This document shows, in pieces, positions 42,501 through 54,500 of a stretch of DNA of 64,000 nucleotides. Location of the stretch: the NCBI GenBank assembly GCA_004794655.1, contig SMMW01000056.1, positions 1,426,001-1,490,000 on the forward strand, read 5' to 3'. The position numbers were made by a program, and so were the translations under genes. This DNA comes from Marisa cornuarietis (Eukaryota > Mollusca > Gastropoda > Architaenioglossa > Ampullariidae). Positions within the stretch are counted from its first letter, which is position 1. Every line of letters starts with the position of its first letter. A model generated the notes under the pieces. The model was not told the DNA's origin. It made no database searches and worked only from the letters and a program-made list of their open reading frames with translations.

Positions 42501-45500
42501 ATCACATCTTTTTTGTAATGCATTAATTAATTTCGGAAGTTAACTGGAGTAACGTACTGAAAAGATAACTGCATTCGGCCTAATGAATGTTGAAAATGTC
42601 TTCTGATAGCTCTTTTCTAGCACTGTTAAAATTGTTCCTGTACACATGAATATTTCCTGCCAGAAGAAGGCAAGGAAGTGATGTGAAGAATTACCTTCTT
42701 GCGTTGACAAAGCCCATTGAATACAAGACAATTTCTCCAATCATTCCATAGTCTGGAACCATCATGGCCACCGTTCTAAAAAGAACCTACATGCAATGAG
42801 AATTGACTCTTAAACACTGGAACGTTGAGAAGGTTCATGGTCTACATTGCTTATCATGGACTGTAAATAAATTCTGTAATTTGTGCATATCAACTCTGAC
42901 ACTTTGAAATGTTAGCACTAATTATGAAAATGCAGACTGCATGATCAGACCTTTGCAACAATAACATGAACATACACAACCAGAGCCTTTGTAAAAAGCA
43001 AACACACATTTGTAATTACTTTTTTTTCTCAAATGCCTTTAACGGAACACCTTTTGTGCCTGTCACCAAGTCCCAGGTAAGAGAGATCATCATAAATTCA
43101 CCAAAGAAATCCTGTGATCCTAACCCAATTCCGACCTACCTCCTGCACGAATGTCTTGACTTGATGATCTAGATGTCGCCCACATTATCAATCACTTTGT
43201 GTGGATTAGTGCTGTACTTTCATGGTTTAAGCATACTGTCATCATATCATTTCTAAAAAAATCCCAATGCTGATGCTAATAACCTCTAAAACTATCAACC
43301 TGTTTCCAATCTCCCTTTTTTGTTTTGTAGAGGGCCGGTAGGCCAGGGCTATTTGTTAGTTTGGGGTTTTTGTTTTAAGCACTAGCTGCTAGTTTGGCGG
43401 GACTCTGCGTTCCCTTTTTGTTGCTCGACGCGGAGCTGCTCGGCGTTGATTAGTTAGGTATATTGGGCTATGTGGTGGCCGTATACGAGCCTTGCGAAAA
43501 GTTTAGCCCTGCGATGGGTATATAAGGGCAGAGCTGACACGAGACGGGGTACACAGACAGAGAAAGACATGCGGCTTATAGAAGACGACGAGAAGAGACC
43601 GCCCTGACTTCGAGAGGACGCGACGTAGCCGTGGCCATTACACTGTGAAATAAAGGTTTGCAGACCTGCTTGACTGTTCCTGCCTTTGCTCGAGTGGGTG
43701 TTGAAAGTTTGTTGTTACATGCTACACACCAAAAGACCTCACCACTCGGCTACAGTTTAAAGTACTTGAAAAGGTTGTGCTAGTTTAGCTCCTGAATCAT
43801 TCTCCTGCCAAAATCTACTTGAATCATTTCAGTCAACTTATCAAGAATGAATCTAACTCAGATGGCACTGCTGCAACTAATGGATGACTATCTGCCTGTA
43901 ACATGGATCATATATTATTAATGTCAATGCAGGAACTGTCAGCTGCATTTGATCCACTCAGCCATGAAATCCTTCTTCAGCATCTTCTTGTTACTTTTGG
44001 TCTCTCAGGCACTGCTCTGAACAGGTTTCACTTCTACATCATCAAAAGTTATGTTTATTTGTGCATACCTGGTAGTCTATAAACTTTCCACTCTGATTCC
44101 TTGATACCTCTTCAAACTCACTCCCATCTTTAAACCAAATATAAAATGCACTTTTTTTCAACATCAATGACTTCACTCTTTCCTGTCCATGCACTGGTGT
44201 AAAGTGTGTCTGTATTTTTTACTCTTTGGGTGTGTCTGTCATATTAGTACATGGTGTGTATGGATGTTAATGTGTAAGTTTATTTAAAACTGGCATGTTT
44301 GTAGTTTTCTTCTTTGTGAAACACTCTGAACAAACTATTCTAGAAAAGCGCTGGACTTAAAAGCGGTAAGAAATATCTTGCATAATCAGGTACAAGTACT
44401 GCTCGACTTACGACCATGAGATCGGTCGTAACTCGATTTGGTTGTATGTCAAGTAGGCTATATGTACAGTACTGTGAAATGATGTTATAGAAATCTTCAA
44501 GTTATATTTTATCATAATTTTCTTTGTTCATTTTATGCCATTTGTATCATTTCCACACCATTTTGTTTCTTATTTTTACATTCCTCAGGTTTAAGTAAAA
44601 CACTGCATTACCAGTACAACTGGTTTAATATTTACAGGTGTAAAAAAATACAAAATACTGGTGTAAAAAAATACCATAGGACACATTTTCCCAATCGCAA
44701 AAGATATCAAAATCAGCTGGGCAAACTTTGCACTACGTGACGCGGAGCAGTCGTGGCTAGCGATTGTGGTCGTAAAGTGGAATGGTTGTAAGTCGAACAA
44801 TACCTGTATACTGTTGCACTCACTCTTCTATTTTTCATTTTCATCTATGCACTTAATTCAAGTTTGCCAAGTGGTGTAGTCCATATGTGTTCTTATATGG
44901 TTGACAGTCAGTTTGTTTCTGGTCTTTCACATACAGCGCATTGAGCTGGCATCCACACAGGGAAATGTGCTTTACAAATTCAATTATTATTATAACTGTA
45001 ACCGGACTGACGGTCGCTACACTTACCCTGCCCTAGCGCCATAAATCAGTCCGTTCCTCTTTCTAGTCCCGGGGAGAGGATGAAAGTTCCCAAGAAGAAC
45101 TTTCTTTCTAAAGTTCTAGTTCTTGTTAGTCGGGTGCGTTATCTCATATACTGCCTAGCGTTGTTCGTTTTTTTCCATCTACGGCACCCGCACTCAGCCG
45201 ACCTTGGAGTCCACAAACGACCCTGCTTTACTCTAAACCAAAGTGTGTTCTATGCGGTGTATCTCTCAGCTCGTTGATCTTCGTATGTGTTCTGCTGCTT
45301 GACACAATTACAATGGACGACACAATTTCTTTCTCTCTACTGATTTTCATTCGTCACGTTCACACAACAATGACACATAGATCACGCTAGCAAAGGGACT
45401 AAGACGCTTACACCGATAAGTAAGTTCAAAGACATAAATTTTATTTATATTATATACACCTATAGCCACTATTATTCTTATCCTAACTAACCTACCTAAA

Positions 45501-48500
45501 TCCTAACACCTAACTCCCTTGGGTGGGGGGAAAGAGGGGGTTGAGTGACGAGAGTCGCTTTTCAGCCGGTCCAGTCGCCTTTCGGTAAACAGGTGCCTCT
45601 CTCGTACTCAGGGTGGGTTAGAGGGAAGGGGCTGGGGGACGAGTGCTTTTCGGCCGGACCAGTCACCTTTCGGTAAGCAGATACCTCTCTCGTACTCAGG
45701 GTGGATTAGACTAGAGGGAAGGGGCTGGGTGGCAAGAGTGCTTTTCAGCCGGTCCAGTCACCTTTCGGCAAATAGGTACCTCTCTTGTAGAGTGCTTTAC
45801 TGCTCGTCCAAGCAGGACCAGTCATCTTTCGACAAACAGGTGCAGACAGACTTTTCTCTGTTTTTTATACTGAAATAGCTGGGTGTTAAGTCACCCATTG
45901 TGCGGTCTGCCTGCCTCGCAATGCTCCGCTTGCGCGACCATGCGTGGGGTGGAAGGGGGCGCAGGGTAGAGGGAAGAAACCACCGTCAGCGGTACAAGCT
46001 GCCTAGCGCTCCCGCTACAAAAACACTTGGTCACAAATAACCTTTAATTATCTAGGAACAAAGGTAATAAAATTTTGTGACGAAATTGGAAGAAGTAAAT
46101 AAAAATTTAAAACACTAGCATTTGAGTAGAACACCTAAAAATAAAATCAAGGCACAGTCTACTCACTCACCTTGAGGTTGTCTGGCAGTTCTGACCTGCC
46201 AGCATAACCAGGGTTCATAGTAATGAAGATTGTGCAGGTGGGATCCAAATACAGCTCAGTACCCTCAAAGACAAAGATCTTGAGATGTGCTGCAATAGCA
46301 AGCTGGATGCACTGAATTTGCTGTGCTACCACAGACAGCACCTCCAGTTCAATTCTATTGAACTCATCAAAGCAAGCCCAGGCCCCAGACTGTGCCAGAC
46401 CCTTGAAGAATTTGCTCATGGCCTTGAAGTCAAGGCCATCTGAGCAGTTGAACACTACGCACTAAGGAAAAGATAGGAGGGAATTAGCTATTTGTGTCAT
46501 TCTGTCATAGCTTCACTAAACCACTGGCAGCAACAAGTAAACTGTCAGCATATATCAAACACACTGAACTGGTATGATGTCAGAGGAAGAAAATCTTTTA
46601 AGGCAAATGATACTATGACTGGTGAGCAAGGCCAGAAGCAAAATATTGCTCGAGCTGGGCACTACAAACCATACTAACCAGTTATAAGCATTTTAGATGA
46701 TTGCTTTGCACTTAATGCCTAGAGACAAGTTTTGAGCCTACCACTAGGGCAGTTATTATACAGATATAATACAGTTACGATACAGATAGAAACAATACAT
46801 TTTCAGAAAGGGAACACTCTTTGCACCTGAGAGCAGTATGCTCTTTGATCTAACTGTGGGGAAGGTATTGAACCAAACCTAAAAAAAAACAAAAAAACAG
46901 CGAGACAGGATCTGCAGCTCCTTGATAACATACTGAGGACAGGAGAAATAAATAATTTTTGTTCCATGAGAAACACCAGTACTTACGAGATTTTTCTGTC
47001 TGCGAAATAAAACTTTGGAGTAAAAGCAAAAGACTGTCTGAAGATAGATGAAATTAGACCTTGAAAAAGACATCAATTTGTAATGTCAAACTGATATTGT
47101 TTACCTGTTTGGCCACAGCTTTGGCCAGATCCTTGCTTGTCTCAGTTTTTCCTGTGCCTGCAGGGCCCTCAGGGGCACCTCCAAGGTTCAGTTTCAGAGC
47201 TCCCATCAAAGTTCTATCCAGAAAAGAATGTTGTTGTATCTAAAATGATACTCAATACAGAAAGTCATGTATTAGAATGAACGCAGACAAAATTTAAATG
47301 TTTACACTTTACATATAGAATTGTCAGTTTTATTTAGTAGGTTTCTCTATTTTATTTTCTCCAATTTCATTGCTTAGAGACCACCAACAACCAAACAGAT
47401 CAGCCAGGTATCTTTGATTTCCTTACCTGTAACACCTGTCAGTGAGTGGGGTGATGACAAGACGAGGTGAATTTCCCAAATACTCACAGCCATAGGACAG
47501 TTCTGTGGTAATCATGTGCACCATGATATTATCATTTATCCAATAATACCGCAACTGTGCCAGCCAAATGAAGTCTTGCGGACTAGTGACATTCTTTTCT
47601 GTCATATCAGCAACTACATCACGGGCTAACAGAAAAGCACACAGCAGAGAGCACCTTGTTTTAGTGAATAGGCAAAAGATGTATGAATTACAAAAATCTA
47701 AAAGTAAAGAAAAGCTAAAACAGCAAGATGCTATGGTATTTCTTCAACTGAACCACTTAGCTTAATACATTTCTTTTGTTTAAGTCTTCCAGACATCATT
47801 TTCATTATGTTATTAATTCTGTTTTCTAGACTCCCGACTGGGAAAATGCAGTGTCAAAATTTTGCACCACAAAATGAGATTTTTTTCAAGTAAAATATCA
47901 TTTTTGGTAGCAAAATTTCTTTGAGTACTTATCAGATGACATGATCAAAATGAGATCATCCTATTAGCCACCTAAATTCCAGCTGTATGCTTCTGAATGG
48001 CCAGTGACCAGGGAGCACACGCATTCAACCAATTCACCTCACATCTTCTTTGTTTGACCAATTACCGCCAAGACCAAATGAAAAGCGACCAGGAGGAGGC
48101 TGGTGTTCTTTGATCTTATTTGCCAGCACCTTGGGCAGAAAAACTATTGATGGAAAGACATATGCTGAGCCCCTCTCAGATGAGTGACAAGGCATTCTTC
48201 CCCCAAGCATTCAGATGTGGTCAGAGACACAAATGCTGGGAGATTGTTGCCCCAGAAAAATGCAAAGAGGTCCGACAATGGCCAAAAAAACACATGACAC
48301 GGTTGCTGAAACACTGCTGGATGATGTGTTCCCTCCTGCCTCAAGAAATCTGCAATGACATTGAGCTGCCAGGTAAGTGGCAAATCTTCAATGTGATGCC
48401 ATGCGTGTGACACCATCAAAGTCTTCCATACTAACACACACAGCTCAGGAGACAAAATGCCTTCAAGACTTTGAGGATAGTGTAATTTGTCAGACTTAAT

Positions 48501-51500
48501 CAGGCACCTGATTGAAAGAGTACTCTGCCTAGATTAAAGTGTCTGCCACACTGGAAGCAGCCTTAATGCCTTGATGTATTGGGACCCCAGCTGTTGTGCC
48601 CATTTGCCCTGCTGAACCCAGAAGTGGGGCAGGAGATGGGCACTACATCATGCTTGGCTACTGTCTGTGCAGACAAAGAACTCTGGGAACAGTTCAATGA
48701 GTGAAACTCTCATCTGCAGTCACTCTACATTTCCTCTATCTGCAAGCAGTGTTTGGCAGACGTTGATAAGAGCCTCAGGTCAGTATGCAAGCCAGAAGCA
48801 GGGCACCAGTGAGACAAAAATCTTTCTGGAAAGTATGCATGTGAAGTCCCCTCCTCCAAAGGCACCAAATCAGCATGAGACCATGCAGTTCAGCTATGAA
48901 ACGACTCCAGGAACTGAGTCACTGTTTCCATAATAAGGTTCAATCCCTTCTCTTACAAGGAAATGCAGTTAAGGAACAGCTGGAATCTCATACCAAAGTT
49001 TATGAAGTACTGTGCTCTAATTCCGATTTGCTTGGATGTATCTACCATCCCATAAAGTCAGCAGGTCAAATAGGTTGTACACATCTTGCACTTCCTTCTA
49101 CGTGTAAAGCAGCAGATTGTCCACGTACAATGAAAATTGACTGCTTCCCCTCATCTGGAAATGAGTGAACAGTGCCCCTATAAACTTGGTTAACATCCAC
49201 AGGGCCAGGCACAGCCCAAAGGTATGAGCACTTTGCCCTGGAAGGCAAAGCCTAGAAAGCAATTCTGTTAACTGCAGACCCTTAGGTTGGAAATCTTCTT
49301 CTTCTTATTCCTTTTCGCCCCAGGTGGAGCATAGGGCTGCAACTACACCACGCCAGCGAACCCGGTTCTGGGCCTCCCTCCCCAGTTGGGTCCATGTCAT
49401 TCCAGCTGCCTCCGCCTCGCCGTGGACCGATCTTCTCCACGTCTGTCTGGGTCTCCCAACCCTGCGTCTCCCCTGTGGGTTCCAGTCCAGAGCTTGTCGT
49501 GTTAGATTTTCGACCGGCTTTCGCAGGGTGTGGCCGATCCAGCCCCACTTTCGCTTCTTGATGTCTTGGCTGGCAGGTTTCTGGTTGGCTCTCTCCCACA
49601 GGTATGCATTGGAGATTCTCTCGGGCCATCTGATGTTGAAAATGTGCCGCAGACATCTGTTTATGAATGTTTGAATCTTCCTGGTGATGTTGTTTGTTAC
49701 ACGCCATGTCTCAGACCCATATAGAAGGACAGATTTTACGTTCGTATGAAAGATGCGGATCTTGGTATGTTGAGATAGTGCCTTGGAATTCCAGATGGGT
49801 CGCAGGATGTGGAATGCTTGCCTGGCTTTATTTATTCTGCTTCTTACATCTTCTAGGTTGGAAATGATGAGGCCTAAACCGACACAGGAGTCAAAACAGC
49901 TGATGCTGTCACAACCTATGACACCAAGCTGCTTCCTGCCTGCCCCATTAGTGGCTGAGGCAGAGGTGGGGAGGAGAGGAAACAAGCAACAAAGAAAATC
50001 CCTGAAATAGCAATGAAATGCATGCTGTAAACAGATTAAATGTTTTGACATCACACAACTGAAAGGTGCCACCACTCATATGCCAAAACCACATGTACTC
50101 TTTGACTGGACCTGACATATAAACTAGATTTTACAATTTTTTGAAAATGATAAAAATTCATCAGGCATCCAGTGAGAAAGGCCTTTGCCTAAGGGGCATG
50201 ACTCTAGTGAGTTTAAGATGAACACTGTCATAACACTGTGCAGAAAATTAAGTAACTAAAACACATCCTACTGGAAAAGTGTGCTCCCTGGACACTGGCC
50301 AAAGTGTGCAGCTGGAACTGAGGTGGCTAATAGGGTGATCTCTATAGTCACTTCACCTGGCACAGTACAAAGAATCAATCTTTCATGAATGTCTTCTAGC
50401 AAATTATACCCAGGCATAATATTGGAATCTTCATTACCATGTACATCAATAACTGTAAGTGCCTCAAGGGTAATGCGTGCTCCTTGTTCTAGCTTCCCAC
50501 GAACAAGATCCACAATCTCCTCAATCTGTTTATTGCTCAGTTTCAGATATTTCTGAAAATAAATTTTATCATCTGTGTTTTATAAATCACTCTTATAAAT
50601 TGTGTGTTTGATTATAAATATTGCACTTATGCTGAGAAAAGGTCAGAGAAGAGGTGATGTTGAAAATGTTGATGAGAAAGAGATAAAACATATCAAAACA
50701 TTAAAGGAGTAATGGTGGCAATGGTACCAATAATGAGATGTTGATTTAATGTTAGCATCTGCAGTAAGCAAAAAGGTTAATAAACAAAAGGTGCTAAAAA
50801 AATTTTGTGTTGATATACTGTCAGGTTTAGAACCAAAAACTATTAACAAATTTCAGCACGCTAGGTTCTAACTCTTCCTTTATAGTTTGCAGCTGCAGAT
50901 GCAAATATCTTTACAGCTACAGCTCACTCACATCAATTTAGTTTGTGTTGAATGAGCTAGGACACTTGCACCATTCTCAGCTGTTTGCCAAAAGCAGTTC
51001 TAATGCATAAGATATGTTGAGTATCTTTCTGCAAAGTGAGACCAGCACTGACAAGAGTAAAGTCATGGTCATTTGCAATTGCATAGCAGATATCAACATG
51101 AATGGAGTATGGCTCGACAAGCTAAACAGTTTTAATTACTTGGGAGCCACCCTCTCAAAACAGAGTCCTGGACAAATCACAATCATGACAGCAGCAGCAA
51201 GAATGGCTTGACTGGACAGGGTCTGGCTCAGCCATAACATCAGGTTTATTACAAACTACAATCTGTACAAGTCTCGTGGTACCAACCCTGCTTTAGCAAT
51301 GTGAAACATGCTTGCTGATATGGGAAGGAGAATCTGGGCATTTGAGAATAAGTACCTGAAGAGGCTACTCTAGCTCTTGTACACAGAACATAAAAACCAA
51401 TAACTTTGTACGAAGCATGATCACCACACTTGTAGGACACCAGTAACCCATACTTGCAACAGTCAAGCAGTGTAAGCTGGTCTGGTTTGACCATGTGACC

Positions 51501-54500
51501 TGGCACAACAGTTAGCCAAAGAGTATCCTTCAAGGTACCTTGAAGGGTGGTCAATACCATGGTGGCCAGAGGAAAAACTGGCTTATGGATGCAAAGGAGT
51601 GGACTGCTCACCCTGTGCAGGACCTGCTCACCATCCCCAAGAGCAGAAATGAGTGAAGGGCAGTATGCTGCTGCATCTCTCCATATGCTTCCCCAACAAC
51701 TGATACCAGTCAAGGGATAAATGAATGAATGTCAAAAACTGCTCCCCAAATCTATCACCCACAATACTCAAAAATACTTATCTGTGCAAAATTAGCATCT
51801 CCAAAAGCTGTCTTGGCAAAATACTGACCTTCATACCATCATGTTTTTGTAGAGCATCAGTCACCTCTGATGTCCAGTAGATGGAGGAGACACACAAGAT
51901 AACTTGTCCGGGCCATTCAAGGACCCAAGAATTGCGTGGAGTCTTTTGGTAGGCAAATATAGAATCTTTTATCACACTTCTTACACTTTTAATCATCATT
52001 TTTTCCACTTGCAGAAGCCATTTTTCTACCATGCCCTGAAGACAAAAACCATGTTGGAGTTACACATCCCAATCTATATCAGCTTAAAAATGGTTTTGAC
52101 AAAACGATTTTAAAATATAGCAAAATTTGTTTCCATTTCCTATATTTTTGGCAATCCATGTCCAAGAATGAATATGAATTTTAAGGCATATGAAAATGAT
52201 GACTCTTTAGTCACCACAATTTACCAAAAAAAAACCCCCACTGAAAATTTGATCTAGCAACTCACTTGAGACAACTTCTAAGATAAATAAAAAATACTAA
52301 CAATTATATTATTTGTTAATGACACCTGAATGTCATCAAAGTAATAACTATAGAGACGTGAAGTAGATTTGTATTTATATTTACCACTTAAAAGAGAAAT
52401 AACACTGCCTTGGTGAACATATACAGGATGTCAATTGTGATATGATGACATGCTAGTACAGGAAACTGTGACATGACACACTTGTACAGGAAGTTGGTTG
52501 TGCCTTAGCAAAGTCTTTCTAGACTTCATCCAAGTGGGTCAAGCTAGGATCCCCCTCTCCAGCTCCATACGGAACCTTGGACTCATGTAGACAATCTTCT
52601 ATGTCCGATCATGTCAGTTCTGTGGTCAAGGCATGTTATTTTCACATCCGCACACTTGGACGACTCTGACCCATTCTCAATAAGAAGACTGCAAATGCAG
52701 TTGCTGTGTCCCTCATTCATTCGAGATTAGACTATGCAAACAGCTGCCTCTGGGAAATTTCAAAGAGTGAGTTGTCAAAGCTTCAGCGAGGGCAAAATAC
52801 GGCTGCTAGGATAGTTGCACGAAAGAAAAAGACTGACCATATCACTCCCATATTGTGTGACCTCCACTGGCTTCCCGTGGAGAAAAAGATCGACCACAAT
52901 TGTTAACTCTGACGTAAGGCTTCCTTCACGACCTTGCGCCTGCATATCTACAAGATCTTATTCACCGTCATCAACCTCAGCGGAACCTTTGTTCAGCAGC
53001 CCAATCCAGACTAAGATGACCAAATGTTCAGACAGGGAACACAAACAAAAAGCACAATGGGTTTTAGATCTTTTTCAAATGGAGCCCCGCTTCTGTAGAA
53101 CTCGCTTCCCCTCTCGACCAAGGAGGCTGCGAGTCTTGCAACTTTCAAGAAAAAACTGAAGACCCACTTGTTTCAAATGGACTAGTTTTTTATCTCATCA
53201 TCTGCATTTTGTTGTTGTTTGTTTAAATGTAAATGAACTTGATCATTTGACCTGCAATCTGGTGGCTGTTGGGATCACTGCACATTGAGCGTATATCTGT
53301 GATGCGCATTATATAACGACATCATCATCATCATCATGATACACTTGTACAGGAAGTTGATTGTGACGTGACAGTGATGACACACTTGTACAAGGTGATT
53401 GTGACATGACACCCTAGTACAGGAAGTTTGTTGTGACATAATGACACACTAGTACAATCTTACCTGAGCTTGAAGAACATATACAGGAAGTTGATTGACA
53501 TAATGACACACTAGTACGGGACATTGTGACATAATGGCATACTAGTACAGGAAGTTTATTGTGACAATGACACACTAATACAGGAAGTTTATAGCGACAT
53601 GATGAAACACTAGTACAAGTATAGTAGTATGGGGTAGGACACACGTTGCACACACACACACAGGGAGGCAACATACACTGGGCGGGCAGCGACCATGTGA
53701 CCGAAAGAGAGCAGGATGGGGAAAGCCACTGTCCAGCCGGCGACCCGACAGAAGGAGGGGGGGCGCCTAGTAACAGGATAGGGGGTGCAGGGGACAGGCT
53801 TCTAGAAAAGTTGAGTGTGAGGGTGAGGGCATGGTTTCGCACTTAGCCAGAACTATCCTCTGGCATGAAAGTAAAGCACCTGAACCCACAACAGTATTGT
53901 GTTTATTATTGTGGTGAGACTGGGAAAACTACCCTTGTCTACCCTGTTACGCAATCTTACCCGAGCTTCCTGTGGATGCAACTTCTCAACAAATGGAACA
54001 ATCTCTTTTTCTACAGAAATCATGCCAACAATCTCTAGATTCACAGTGAAATTCAGAGCATTAATTCCCTCAAAGCACTTCTTCAGGTGTGGCTGTACAC
54101 GAAGTGGATCTTTGGTTTCAGACAGGATTTCCAGCAACTCGTCATTGGACAGGAAGAAGAACCTGCACACAGCATCAACAGGATCAAGAAGTATAGGGAT
54201 AACAAACCTCAAATCTGCAGTAAACATCAGCAGCAAAATTATGATGCTAAGATTTTTCTTTTCACCTGGGAAAGTAAAGGCGCTTGTCATCCAAGTAGCT
54301 GTTCAGACACCTCTGGATCTCATCAAGCAAAACATTTGCTTTTTTGAGGTGTTCCAGCATATTTGGTACATCTGTGGCTACAATGCAGTTTGTGTTTATA
54401 GATACTTTCTGCATGATATCACGCCAGTATTCATCCACAATTTTAAACTTATGTCCTTCTTCAGGCATCTGGGCACAAATGTCTTCAGAGGTAAAGATAG

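Noticed and set aside
42966..43172. Small plus-strand gene at 43 kb
   Set aside because: The translation matches the LINE region just before the reverse transcriptase.
53414..53842. 142-codon minus-strand frame
   Set aside because: Translation of minisatellite and repeat B; cysteine/serine-rich repeats only.
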